Of a stretch of DNA of 64,000 nucleotides, positions 1-11,000 are shown piece by piece. A model generated the notes under the pieces. That model worked only from the letters and a program-made list of their open reading frames with translations, did no database searches and was not told where the DNA came from. A program made the position numbers and the translations under genes. The stretch's first letter is position 1, and each line of letters begins with the position of its first letter. This DNA is from Oegoconia quadripuncta (taxonomy: Eukaryota; Arthropoda; Insecta; Lepidoptera; Autostichidae), in contig OX438745.1 in the NCBI GenBank assembly GCA_949316235.1, positions 1,617,001 through 1,681,000 on the forward strand, read 5' to 3'.

Positions 1-565
1 CAACTACGGTCGCGCCGTAGTATTCATTGGTAAGAATACGTTTGACTATAATCTCGTCATAGTACCACGTTAAATAAATTTATACTGGTTCTATATAATA
101 TGCGACCATGATCTCGCCATAGTACGATTTGCATCATCGTTCATAGTCAAACGAGCTAAATTTCTCATTATAATATAGCATAACTGAGCTGAAATTCTTC
201 AGATACTATTGTAAAGTTAAGTATTTCTATAGCGTAATAATTTATACTGGTTCTATATAATATGCGACCATGATCTCGTCATAGTACGATTTGCATCATC
301 GTTCACAGTCAAACGAGCTAAATTTCTCATTATAATAAAGCATAACTGAGCTGAAATACTCCAGATACTATTGTAAAGTTAAATATTTCTATAGCGTAAT
401 AATTTATACTGGTTCTATATAATATACGACCATGATCTCGCCATAGTACAATTTGCAACATCGTTCATAGTCAAACGAGCTAGATTTCTCTTTATAATAT
501 AGGAAAACTGAGCTGAAATTCTTCAGATACTATTGTAAAGTTAAATATTTCTATAGCGTAATAAT
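1..565. repeat. Satellite array, 162-bp period
   Basis: At least three tandem units, aligned by the phrase tatactggttctatataata, which recurs at about 81, 243 and 405 (spacing 162 each time). Each unit also holds a catgatctcg...catagtac block and the phrase cagatactattgtaaagtta. Units differ by scattered substitutions. The array is entered from the left edge, so its true length is unknown. The last unit decays near 565. Confidence 0.9.
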
Positions 566-803
566 TCAAAATAGTCAAAGTATCCAGAAAAAATATTAAA
601 GAAACAGTCGATGTAAATCCAATGCTATTGGGCGGTAGATTAAAAAAAAAAAATTTTCTGTAAATCCGGCGATGTGACCAAGTATGACTAATTATTGTAG
701 TTCATGTACTACGCAAGATAAGTATATGAGATGATTCCGTGTGTGTCGGAAGAATAAATAGAACAGTAAATTAATACAAAGTATGAATAATCACGTCACT
801 AAC
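566..803. other. No recognisable gene
   Basis: AT-rich sequence after the satellite with a poly(A) run near 640-650. On the minus strand it would be intron downstream of the candidate exon at 804-903. I see nothing else in it. Confidence 0.5.
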
Positions 804-903
804 CTTCGTCACTAGATTTATGACGCATCCTAAGTCGCCTTTCGAGGCGCCTTATTTTCCTTTTAATATGTTCTTCGAAATTCTTATGTTTCCGTTTCCC
901 CAT
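804..903 (-). CDS. Candidate first exon of a small basic protein (partial)
   Basis: On the minus strand an ATG at 903 opens 33 codons that start MGKRKHKNFEEH and continue as a strongly basic, heptad-like stretch (KRKIRRLERRLRMRHKSSDE). It ends at a good donor, GACGAAG|GTTAGT, in phase 1. N-termini of this style (MGKR/K-rich followed by a short basic coil) occur in many repetitive insect proteins, some of them gag-like. No second exon was found, because it would lie left of the window. The GC-rich stretch at 1015-1075 sits upstream and could be its promoter region. It could equally be a chance ORF or a transposon piece. I cannot assign a function. Confidence 0.35.
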
Positions 904-1337
904 TCCGGAAAAACCTCCACACAATCACACGCGGTAATATCGCACGATACAACAGATATTCACTTAAAATTTTGGTAAGGAAAAAATTTCGATGCTTTGA
1001 TGCCCGCACAAAAAAAGCGAATGACGTTTCGGCGCACGAGTCGGGACCGGGTGGGGGCGCGGAAGGAGGGTACTTGTACTTTTTTTTTTAGCATTTTCAG
1101 CTCTGAAATTGTGCTTGATGCCTAGTACATAGAAGAGTGGACTACCTGGTGAACTTAAATGTCGAGGATGTAACGACGAAGTATAACTATGTTGTTTTTG
1201 TACTTGTGGTAAAGTACTCGTGGCCGCTCACTCCAAGTACATACTTTGCTGACGGACAAAGCTGTAAGACAGTCTGACACGGCGATGATGAAAACGCTAA
1301 ATTTGTCGAACAGTCCAAAGAGATCCTGTATATTACA
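904..1337. other. Intergenic, with a short GC-rich block
   Basis: A GC-rich block (about 1018-1070, with cgggaccgggtgggggcgcg) stands out against AT-rich surroundings. It lies about 110 bp upstream of the candidate minus-strand ATG at 903. No other structure seen. Confidence 0.4.
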
Positions 1338-1640
1338 AGGGCGTCGGAAGCTCAGCGGTTAAGACGGTTAATTTAGGAGATCAGTGTTTGATTCCCAGGC
1401 AGGCGTGTAGGTACCAATGAGTTTTTTAAATTTAATTGCTTAGGTATGTGCATTTATCCGATTTCTCTCTTAAACAGTGAAGGAAAACATCGTGAGGAAA
1501 CCTGCATGACTGAGAATTAAAATTCAAAGGCATATGAAGTCCTCAACCCGCATTAGGCTAGCGTGATGGACTACGGCCCATACTCCGAAGGCTGTTTTCT
1601 GTCTGCAGTGGGATGTTTACGGGCTGATGATGATGATATT
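1338..1640 (+). repeat. tRNA-derived SINE, family C
   Basis: A tRNA-like head begins ggcgtcggaagctcagcggt (A-box region) with a B-box-like gtttgattccc. A conserved body follows (taggtatgtgcatttatccg, ggaaaacatcgtgagg) and the tail is a GATGATGAT microsatellite. Two clear relatives in reverse orientation lie at 33686-34000 and 42876-43182. Confidence 0.8.
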
Positions 1641-3194
1641 ACAAGTGAGAGATAGGTCTAAGCAGCTGACGTGTGGAGAGCTTCTAAATCATAGAGGCGT
1701 TTCCATCGTTTTAGTCGGGTTCTTTTTATTTAATTAGGTGGTAATTAAATAAAAAAAATATAATAAAAAGATATTTATTTATCCACTTAAAAAAATTATA
1801 CTACATGATCATTAATTATAAATTTTCTAACGTAGTGGACAAATAGGTTGGAGCCTCAGCAAAATAGCTGTTTTTCAGTCTCCACCTCGTGCATTCACTG
1901 ATAACAGAACGCATAACACGTCAGAAGTTGTTGCACACTACAATATTATTGGCTACAAGCTACAAGCTACAATTAGGATGTTAAGGGAAGGTAAACTATG
2001 TAAATACAAAAAAATGCAAACATTTCAATAAATCCTTTTATTTATTAAATCACTAGATAATTAAATGACAATTAATAATGGTTATTTAATTGCGATATAC
2101 AAAGCAATAGGTATCTAATAATAAATCTATATCTGGATAATAACAAAGTTATCTAATGAGATTAGATAAGTACACACATCACAATACAAACTGGATATAA
2201 TTCAATCAGTCTCGGAAGAGTGAATAATAAAAGGTATTTAAAAGCGTTCGGAAACCCAATCGAGTAAAAACGACTAGCGGATTACATTAATACTAAAGGT
2301 AAATTTAGCCGTGGGCCGTTGAACGAGGTCCCACGATGGTTTTCCTTGGCGGATATGGTGATATTATGCAGATAAGACTCACGATCGTGGTGTCGCGGGA
2401 TCCCGCTCAATACAGCACATACCCATATTTATAAATATATAAAATCACGCCTATTTAGTTTAGTAGGGACAGCCGGAGACCACAGACTTTTATTTACTAC
2501 GATCCTGACACACCTCTTTTGCTTCATTCACTCTCATAGCTAATGTTGTTTATCTATTTTTTATTTATTTATTCAGGATAACAACAGCTTATTACAAAAG
2601 TACCGTACGTAACGTACGTTTTACCGTGCATTCCACCTCTAACATTCAATTTAGCAAAGCGGCTCTCTATAGCCCAACGCAAGAAACGAGGCGAACCACG
2701 TCGCCGCCATTAAGATGATTTATTTCTTTTATCTCCATAAAGTTCCCACGAATAGCTAGGGAAATTATGGTCAAGACTAGGCTTACTCCTAGTCACACAA
2801 TCCCCTGCACGGCAGATCTTAGATTGGCGGTAGGAGAAGGAAACGAGAACAGGGAACGGATATGGGACAGTGAGAAGGACATAAAGAGGAATTGGATAGG
2901 AAAAGTTACATTATTTTACAGGTATTCGCATCGCAAGTCAATCCACGGACCACGGCGCAACAGTGCCGGATTAACACTTGATGCCCCAAGCATTCCTTCC
3001 TTATAATGCCCTATCTAACAATATCGACCTAATATAAATCTTGTAGCTTATGTCACTATATCAAGGGACTAACAATGTTTTATTATTACATATATATCGT
3101 CCCATGATGTGTCAAATTGCCCATTTGCCACCCCGGGCAATACCGACCTATTTGGAACATACGAAAATAAGAAAATGGGAAAGTATTACAATAA
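1641..3194. other. Intergenic, degraded repeats only
   Basis: Mostly AT-rich unique-looking DNA. A piece of a LINE tail in minus orientation is visible at about 2462-2545 (shared with 12526-12790, 35855-36140 and 62999-63160). The short ORFs at 2767-3006 and 3050-3244 show no domain and sit among repeat remnants, so they are not called as genes. Confidence 0.5.
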
Positions 3195-3448
3195 TAATAA
3201 ATATCCTTATCCGGTACTCACAGCGCCATCTAGTTCCACAGTAAGTAACTATAGGCTTGTGTTGTGGATACCAGATAGTTGATATACTACACAAATATCT
3301 TTTTTTTTTGTAAATAGAAAACATCCATAACTCGGGTACACATATTCATCACACAAACATATGCCCCTAGCGGGATTCGAACCCGCAACCTTTTGATATA
3401 GTGGTCAGAGCTGCAGAGCTGCTAACCACTACACCAAACAGGTATTAT
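3195..3448 (-). repeat. tRNA-derived SINE, family B
   Basis: Minus orientation. Head at about 3448-3368 with A box ggtgtagtggttag and B box ggttcgaatcc. Body has acacaaacatatg and catccataactcggg, and the end is the family-B tail (agcgccatctagttccacagtaag). The head contains a small internal duplication (agctgcagagctgc), so it is not a functional tRNA gene. Confidence 0.85.
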
Positions 3449-4047
3449 CAGCGGTATTAAAGACCGAATACGCTTCAATTAACGACTTTCGTGAAAGTAA
3501 AAGAAGTAAAACGGTAAGTCAGCACTTGGGATCGTTGTGGTACATCTATAGTCTCTAGCTACCCCAGCGGGAACCAGGCTGCAAAGTGTATGTAAATTTG
3601 CGAATAACGTTATCAAAATTAAGTTATCGCAATGACGTCAGAACATAACCGATAAAAACTATCAATCTGGCTATTTAATTCCACTTGGGGAGGTTTCCGA
3701 ACGTGAACCTGAGCTTCTCGGGCAACTACATATTAGTTATGCACGTATGTAGCTTCCATGTATGTTAGTTAGGTCCACAATGCATGTTTAATGTAAATTA
3801 CATATCGGCAAGTAAGACGTGCCCATTCAAGCTTTCATTCTTTTAGACAACAAGATTGTATAGATGATACAGACGTAGGCGATTTCTCCCCAACAAGATT
3901 CGAGTAGAAGTCTTAAGCCAAAATGCATTGTTAAGGACTCAATTTTAATTGAGACCTCTACCTTACTACCCTGAGAAGCCCTGCGCAACAGAGAAAAATA
4001 TATTTATTTCAAAACACGACACAAAGCAAAATTTATTTTATGTATAG
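3449..4047. other. No recognisable gene
   Basis: AT-rich stretch without coding signal or clear repeat structure that I can name. Confidence 0.5.
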
Positions 4048-4184
4048 GGTGACAATTCATCGATCGAAAACATACTTTCACTGCGGGGCCAATTTTGAAA
4101 TCGTGTAATCAGCTGATTTTTTTTGCCTAATTTCAAATTTGGCCCCAAGGCCTATTCCGCTGGTCATTTCTTGTGAAAGTTTAG
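4048..4184. repeat. Foldback (inverted-repeat) element
   Basis: Starts agggtgacaattcat and contains inverted arms around ggggccaattttgaaat and atttcaaatttggcccc, with ctttcac and gtgaaag further out and an atcagctgattt centre. It resembles the larger foldback element at 46807-47069 in having a start of the AGGGTG type and an atcagctg core. It abuts the MITE beginning at 4185. Confidence 0.5.
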
Positions 4185-5162
4185 GCCTGTATTAATAAAC
4201 CAACCTCAATACAAGTCTTGAGGCTGTATCACCGAGATGCCGCGGATATAAATACAATCTTTGTTTTACAAAAACGAGCCGTTCGCGCAATTTATCAATT
4301 GAAACCTGCAGTGTCACTTAGAGATAAGTTTAAAGTGTATAACATTCTAACCTTTTCGTCACAGTACATTTTTGAAAATCTAATGTATGTCAAAAAAAAT
4401 ATAGCATCATTTAGGAAAAATAGTGATAAACATGATGTCAATACAAGAAATAAAGATAAACTTGCAGGTCACATAAGTCGCCTCCGCAAAGTCAGTAATT
4501 CATTCAAAGGGTTATGTATACGCTTTTTCAATAAGGTCCCAGTTGATATACAAAATCTTCCAGTTGATAAATTTAAAGATACTATAAAACAGAAACTTAT
4601 TAACAAAGCATATTATAAAATATCAGACTATTTAGATGATAATCATCCCTGGACATAATGAGATTGTTCGCATGCCAGGCTATTTCACGATTAATAATGA
4701 AATATAAAAACCTTTTTGTAATATAAAAACCTTTATGTAAAATCAAAACCTGATTTTAAAAGAGCAACCCTTCGAGTTTCTTGCTTGTTCTTCTCAGGGG
4801 AAAATTGCATTTTGAACAAGCAGTAGCTTAAAAAATGTAAAATTGACTATTTTAAGTGTACTCTGTGTACCTACAAAATAAAGCATTTTTGACTTTGACT
4901 TTGCGTCTTAAGAAGTTGACGCTATCTCAAGCTCCGTGCTAATTTATAAACCAATGTAATGTAATTTATAAGCCTCACTGGCGAATGAATGATATTCTTG
5001 AGTTTCGTTTATTAATACGCGCACCTCTCAAGGGATTACTGCTTGAGTAGGTATGCACATGCTTTTCAGGTCTCAAGTTAGGTTTATTAATCAACACGTT
5101 TACTTGAGACCGGTCACAAAACTGTTCTCAATCTTGAGAATGGTTTATTAATACGGGCTTAA
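4185..5162 (+). mobile_element. MITE family 1, split by a LINE insertion
   Basis: The left part (4185-4240) reads gcctgtattaataaaccaac...gtatcaccgagatgc. The right part resumes at 4903 as gcgtcttaagaagttgacgc and ends with ggtttattaatacgggc. The undivided relative at 32583-32913 shows that the interval 4241-4902 is foreign. Ends are inverted repeats of GCCCGTATTAATAAACC. No transposase is encoded. The middle part is shortened relative to the other copies. Confidence 0.8.
4241..4902 (+). mobile_element. 5'-truncated LINE (CR1/Jockey-like) inserted in MITE
   Basis: An ORF end (about 4218-4658) encodes the C-terminus of a non-LTR retrotransposon protein: a LQKRAVRAIY motif, the stretch ILTFSSQYIFENLMYVKKN, and an end in YYKISDYLDDNHPWT. 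The 3' UTR has aaaagagcaaccc, gagtttcttgcttgttcttct and a terminal aataaagca followed by a TTTGACT repeat. Same family as 12060-12530 and 30500-30970. Clade is inferred from the RT-tail style only. Confidence 0.75.
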
Positions 5163-5603
5163 AAGTCTTAATGATTTATATTATATAGCATAGATTTATA
5201 GCAGCTATACTTTGCTATGTAGTCCAGTCAAGATATGTATTTGATTTTTGTACATAGACAGGGTACCTATCAGTGATATTGTAAAAATATTTTCTAACGG
5301 ATCAGGTAGGTATAGTGTAGGTATTTAGTTATAAAACCTACAATATTAAATTAAATTTACCACTGTGCACTTCATTGCGTTGTAGAAGATGCTAAGATCT
5401 TCTAAAACTATTTACAAAAAAATTAATCAATGGCTACTTTATATTTTCTAAAAATAGTTTATTGAATCGTGATTATTTGCTCTCGGTAAAATTTTTCATA
5501 ATTGTAAAGAAGTTATTGCTCGATTTTTTTGATAATAGTTACAGGGGTTCTAAGTATATTCACCAACGCAATGTAATTCACATTGGTAATTTTAATCATA
5601 TAG
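5163..5603. other. No recognisable gene
   Basis: AT-rich, no coding signal or named repeat seen. Confidence 0.5.
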
Positions 5604-5925
5604 TGGTGTCGATTCGGATGTACAACGAACTAAACTAAATTTAAATTATATGTATCCTTTTCTAACCACTAATACATTAAAAGGACGACATATAATTAAG
5701 TCCTGTCAAATTAAGTAAAAGGATCAAAACAAGCACTTCTTTATCAATATTAGGTGTACACCTAGCGACGTCACGATTAAAATACTATGGAGCGACTTGT
5801 TTTGACAGCTCTTAACTTAATTTGACAGGACTTAATTTATAGTCGTCCCTTTCATGTTAATAGTGTTAGAAAAGGATGTATCTGCTTTAAATTTAGTTAG
5901 TTCGTTGTACATCCGAATCGACACC
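5604..5925. mobile_element. Palindromic MITE, TGGTGTCGATTCGGATGTACA ends
   Basis: Long inverted repeats: the left end tggtgtcgattcggatgtac is mirrored by gtacatccgaatcgacacca at the right end. Inner arms also match (taaattaagtcctgtcaaatt type against aatttgacaggactta). No coding capacity. A shorter element with the same ends lies at 31825-31966. Confidence 0.8.
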
Positions 5926-6389
5926 AGTCTATGTTTTATTACTAAATATGTATATTAACTAAAGCAAGCTACCGATTTGTTAGATATTTTTTTAATTCTA
6001 TCACTGACAGGTACTCTGTCCATGTGCAAAACATCACGGCCTTTAAAATTATAGGTAGTTAAAAGTGTATCCTTACTGGACCAATAATAAATCTTGGTTT
6101 GTTTAGGTACATATTTGATTTTCATTATTGTTGAGGAGCAAAATGGTAGACTTAACAGATATTTACGTAGGTAGTTATGTTAAACCAGTTTTGAAATTGT
6201 ATGGCAGGAATATCGAGCCGACCGCAAGTTACCTTTTATAGCCATCAGAGGCGCTTTTTTTTAATAAAAATCGGAAATAAGTGGGTACCTGAATTTAATT
6301 CGCCGCGGGTTCTGATTGGTTAAAATTAATCAATTCCGGAATTTTTATTGAATGACCGATCAGAGCCCGACGGATTTTAGAGATAAATA
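5926..6389. other. No recognisable gene
   Basis: No coding signal or named repeat seen. Confidence 0.5.
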
Positions 6390-6618
6390 ATAAATAAATA
6401 TTTCGGACACTTACCTACACCAATCATCTGGTCCCAAACTAAGCAAAGCTTGTACTATGGATACTAGATAACGGATAAACATACACAAATATTTATATAA
6501 ACATCCAAGAGTCGGGAATAAATGTTCGTATTCATCACACAAACATTTACCCCTCGCGGGATTCGAACCCGCAACCGTTGGTTTCGCTGATAGGGTCACT
6601 ATCCACTACACCATAGAT
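6390..6618 (-). repeat. tRNA-derived SINE, family A
   Basis: Minus orientation. Head has the B-box ggttcgaatcccgcgagggg and a tRNA-like start near 6615. Body has cattcatcacacaaacattt and cgggaataaatg, and a 3' part agtcccaaactaagcaaagctt...cggacactta ending in ATTT repeats. Same family as 13493, 22122 and 62650. Confidence 0.85.
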
Positions 6619-7070
6619 TAAAGGGATGGTCCCACGAACATAGATCAAAGTACCGAGCACAACGTCGAACTATGCGGTCGGTTCAACAGTAAAGTGTAGT
6701 TTGTGATGTGAACGAAGAACACGAAATATACGAAGCACATTTTCAACAATCTCCAGTGTGTTTTTGTGTTCCTACGCTCACTCCCCGTGTGATCCTCCCA
6801 CGGCACGGCTAGTACCTTACCTGAGCGACCCCAGAGTGCCGCTCTCTATATTCGCCAACAATTATCGTACCGTGAAAAGAATCTATCCATTTTAACAAAT
6901 TATCCTGTATAGTAATAATAACTTTAACATTAATACGACATACACATCATGCAGATTTAGTCTACAGCAAATAATACAGCTATTGGTGTCTTATAAGAGG
7001 TAGCTCGGTATTAGTAGCACTTATGCAGTAATTATCCTTAGTTTTGCTGTAATTTGACACAAACCAAACC
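6619..7070. other. No recognisable gene
   Basis: Mixed sequence without a coding signal that I can support. Confidence 0.5.
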
Positions 7071-7395
7071 AAGATAAACCAATCTCAATACAAGTCTTGA
7101 GGCTGTATCAACAGAGATGCGTCTTAAGCAGTTGACGCTATCTCAAGCTCCGTGCTAATTTATAAACGAATATTGAGGTCTACTCAGCTCAGATCACTTC
7201 ACGTATTTGCGTCAGCGACGAATGAATGATAGTCTTGAGTTTCGTTTATTAATACGCGCACCTCTCAAGTGGGTACTGCTTGAGTATGCACGTGCTTTTC
7301 AGGTCTGAAGTTAAGTTTATTAATCAACACGTTCACTTGAGACCGGTCACAAGACTGTTCTCAATCTTGAGTACGGTTTATTAATACGGGCCTTA
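7071..7395 (+). mobile_element. MITE family 1
   Basis: Near full length: ataaaccaatctcaataca at the left and gagtacggtttattaatacg at the right, with internal landmarks gtcttaagcagttgacgcta, cgaatgaatgatagtcttga and cttgagaccggtcacaagac shared with 32583-32913. The extreme left terminal bases are degraded. Confidence 0.8.
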
Positions 7396-7679
7396 GCCTC
7401 AACGCCATCTGTCGAGGCTATATGTATCTTTCTCTTAATTGTCACCTGGAAAAGCTCTCACTTCGTATGATAAAGGATCAGTGTCAAATCCAGCTTTTAA
7501 CATTATATTTTTAAAATTTATCTGTGCGGGTACAGACCGCCAGTCTAATTATCTATCAAAATATTGGAAGTAAAAACGATGCTATCTTATGTCAACAGAG
7601 CGTTTTAATTCTAAAAAAGGTATAAAGTAATAAGTAGGAGACTTGTCTCGGTAAAACCAATGATATTACAAAATATAGA

Positions 7680-7750
7680 TATAATAAATAAATATCCTTA
7701 GACATACACACAGCGCCATCTAGTTCCACAGTAAGCAACTATAGCCTTGT
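7680..7750 (-). repeat. SINE family B tail fragment
   Basis: aataaatatccttagacata followed by cagcgccatctagttccacagtaag, the 3' part of family B in minus orientation. No tRNA head remains. Confidence 0.65.
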
Positions 7751-7944
7751 GTTACATTCCTAGTTAATTATTGTGGGAAATAACACTGAAAATCTGCAGC
7801 CGTAGCACATAAAAAGTTTTCTTTTCGATCGCAAAACAGTACCTAGCCGTTTAGTTTCGTTTATTTTATTTTATTATTTTTTATTAAGTATAACAAACAG
7901 GTATACATTACATCTTCTAAATATATAAAGGAAGAAACTGAATG

Positions 7945-7967
7945 ACTGACTGACTGACTGACTGACA
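7945..7967. repeat. TGAC microsatellite
   Basis: About five to six TGAC units near the 5' end of the Helitron-like element. The 59032 relative carries a single gactgac at the same place. Confidence 0.9.
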
Positions 7968-8929
7968 TATCAACGCACAGGCCAAACCGCTGGGTCTAGA
8001 GTTTCCAAATTTGGCACGTAGGTTCCTTACGAGGTCTAGGGGAGCACTAAGAAAGGATTTTTCAAAATTCACCCTTTAAGGGGGTGAAACAGGGGTGGGA
8101 AGTTTGTATGAAGAAACAGTATAACTTGGGCATTTCGACTATTTTCGACTCGAAACTTCGCAAGAGTACTCCTAGGAACAAATAAGCTAATACGTGTTTT
8201 GAGATTTTTCGAAAAACAACCCCCTGGGTTGTGAAATGGAGGTTAAAACCATAAAATCGATATTGGTGTCGTTATTTAGGATTTATGGGAAGTTGATTAT
8301 GAAAATGACATTTATTTTAAGCCAACCCTCTAGGGGTGAGATAGGGGTGGGGGATGATACCAAAAAAGTCTATATTGATGTCATTATTTAGGTTTTTTGG
8401 GACGTTGATTACGAAAATGCTATTTGTTTTGAAGCTAATCCCTTGGGGTTAGAGAATGAGATAAGGGTGAGTTGAGATTTTTCGAAACACAGCCCCCTGG
8501 GGTGTGAAATGGGGGTTGAAACCATAAAATCGATATTGGTGTCGTTATTTAGGTTTTATGGGATGTTGATTATGAAAATGACATTTATTTTAAGTTAACC
8601 CTCTAGGGTTGAGATAGGGGTGGGGGTTGCTACCAAAAAAGTCAATATTGGACAACCCCCTGGGGTGTGAAATGGGGGTTAAAACCATATAATCTATAAT
8701 GGTGTCGTTATTTAGTTTTTTTGGGATGTTGATTATGAAAATGACATTTATTTTAAGCCAACCCTCTAGGGGTGAGATAGGGGTGGGGGATGATACCAAA
8801 AAAGTCTATATTGGTGTCGTTATTTAGGTTTTTTGGGACGTTGATTGCGAAAATGACATTTATTTTGAAGCTAACCCCTTACGGGTTGCGATAGTGGTAG
8901 GGGTTGAAATCACAAATTCAAATTGGTGT

Positions 8930-9375
8930 CGAAGTCGAAGAGTCAATGTCGAAGATTCAAATTCGAAAATCAAAGTCGAAGGCTCAAATTCGAAGGCTCA
9001 AAGACGAAGGCTCAAATTCGAACGCTGAAAGTCGAAGGCTAAAAGTCGAAGACTCAAAGTCGAAGGCTAAAAGTCGAAGACTCAAAGTCGAAAGCTCAAA
9101 GTCGAAGGCTCAAAGACGAAGGCTCAAAGTCGAAGACTCAAAGTCGAAGACTCAAAGTCGAAAAGTAAAATTCATAGTCAAAGTCATAGTCAAAGTCATA
9201 GTCATAGGCAAAGTCATAGTCAAAGTCATAGTCGAAGTCATAGTCAAAGTCATAGTCAATGTCAAAGTCATAATCAAAGTCATAGTCAAAGTCATAGTCA
9301 AAGTCGTAGTCAATGTCATAGTCGAAGTCATAGTCAAAGTCATAGTCAAAGTTTTAGTCAAAGTCATAGTCATAG
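8930..9375. repeat. Minisatellites: 14-bp and 12-bp arrays
   Basis: First part: repeats of a 14-bp unit of the type ctcaaagtcgaagg. From about 9170: repeats of a 12-bp unit agtcatagtcaa. Because 14 x 3 = 42 and 12 is divisible by 3, the arrays stay open in several frames and produce low-complexity ORFs on both strands. These are not genes. Confidence 0.9.
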
Positions 9376-10317
9376 TCAAAGGGGTGAATAGAGTTTCCAA
9401 ATTTGGCACGTAGGTTCCTTACGAGGTCTAGGGGAGCACTTAGAAAGGATTTTTCAAAATTCACCCTTTAAGGGGGTGAAACAGGGGTGGGAAGTTTGTA
9501 TGAAGAAACAGTATAACTTAGACATTTCGACTATTTTCGACTCGAAACTTCGCAAGAGTACTCCTAGGAACAAATAAGCTAATACGTGTTTTGAGATTTT
9601 TCGAAAAACAACCCCCTGGGTTGTGAAATGGGGGTTAAAACCATAAAATCGATATCGGTGTCGTTATTTAGGATTTATGGGATGTTTATTATGAAAATTA
9701 CATTTATTTTAATTTAACCCTTTAGGGTTGAGATAGGGGTGGGGGTTGCTACCAAAAAAGTCTATATTGGACAACCTCCTGGGGTGTGAAATGGGGGCTA
9801 AAACCATATAATCGATAATGGTGTCGTTAGTTAGATTTTATGGGATGTTGATTATGAATATGACATTTATTTTAAGTTAACCCTCTAGGGTTGAGATAGG
9901 GGTGGGGGTTGATACCAAAAAAGTGAATATTGGTGTGATTATTTAGGTGTTTTGGGACGTTGATTACGAAAATGCCATTTGTTTTAAAGCTAACCCCTTG
10001 GTGTTAGAGAATGAGATAAGACTGAGTTGAGATTTTTCGAAAAACAGCCCCCTGGGGTGTGAAATGGGGGTTGAAACCATAAAATCGATATTGGTGTCGT
10101 TATTTAGGTTTTTTGGGATGTTGATTATGAAAATGACATTTATTTTAAGCCAACCCTCTAGGGGTGTGATAGGGGTGGGGGATGACATCAAAAAAGTCTA
10201 TATTGGTGTCGTTATTTAGGTTTTTTGGGACGTTGATTGCGAAAATGACATTTATTTTGAAGCTAACCCCTTACGGGATGCGATAGTGGTAGGGGTTGAA
10301 ATCACAAATTCAAATTG

Positions 10318-10630
10318 GTGTCGAAGTCGAAGAGTTAGAGTCGAAGAGTCAATGTCGAAGATTCAAATTCGAAATTCAAAGTCGAAGGCTCAAAGTCGAA
10401 GGCTCAAAGTCGAAGGCTCAAAGTCGAAGGCTCAAATTCGAAGGCTCAAAGTCGAAGGCTCAAAGTCGAAGGCTCAAAGTCGAAGGCTCAAAGTCGAAGG
10501 CTCAAAGTCGAAGACTCAAAGTCGAAGGCTCAAAGTCAAAGGCTCAAAGTCGAAGGCTAAAAGTCGAAGACTCAAAGTCGAAAGCTCAAAGTCGAAGGCT
10601 CAAAATCATAGTCAAAGTCATAGTCAAAGG
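10318..10630. repeat. Minisatellite, 14-bp array, second copy
   Basis: About 20 near-identical 14-bp units (ctcaaagtcgaagg) followed by only two 12-bp units, at the same relative place in the second large unit. It is more homogeneous than the array at 8930, which suggests recent turnover. Confidence 0.9.
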
Positions 10631-11000
10631 GGTGAATAGAGTTTCCAAATTTGACACGTAGGTTCCTTACGAAGTCTAGGGGAGCACTAAGAAAGGATTT
10701 TTCAAAATTCACCCTTTAAGGGGGTGAAACAGGGGTGGGGAAGTTTGTATGAAGAAACAGTATAACTTGGACATTTCGACTATTTTCGACTAAGAGTACT
10801 CCTAGGAACAAATAAGCTAATACGTGTTTTGAGATTTTTCGAAAAACAACCCCCTGGGTTGTGAAATGGGGGTTAAAACCATAAAATCGATATCGATAAA
10901 CTCTACATGGTAATTTTTCTGCTGAATGTATTCCCGTGGGAAAGTAATAAAGTGTTGATTCATGTAGTCTACGCGGACGAAGTCGCGGGCAGCTGCTAGT

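Larger units (their letters stand above)
7913..10999 (+). mobile_element. Helitron-like element, internally amplified
   Basis: The left end is A|TCTTCTAAATATATAAAGG and the right end is cgcggacgaagtcgcgggc...GCTAG|T: a TC start, a CTAG end with a GC-rich imperfect hairpin just inside, and A/T flanks without a target duplication. These are Helitron hallmarks. A 235-bp relative at 59032-59266 has the same two ends. Here the body is expanded to about 3.1 kb. The phrase gtttccaaatttggcacgta recurs at about 8001, 9393 and (as gtttccaaatttgacacgta) 10641, and sub-blocks with ggtgtcgttatttagg and agataggggtggggg recur many times. No Rep/helicase ORF is present, so it is non-autonomous. Confidence 0.75.

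Noticed and set aside
1..565. CRISPR-like array
   Set aside because: Direct tandem 162-bp units without short repeats and unique spacers, in a eukaryotic context.
8904..10661. Long Lys/Ser-rich and Val-Ile-rich ORFs on both strands
   Set aside because: They are translations of 14-bp and 12-bp minisatellite arrays; open frames follow from the repeat period, not from coding selection.
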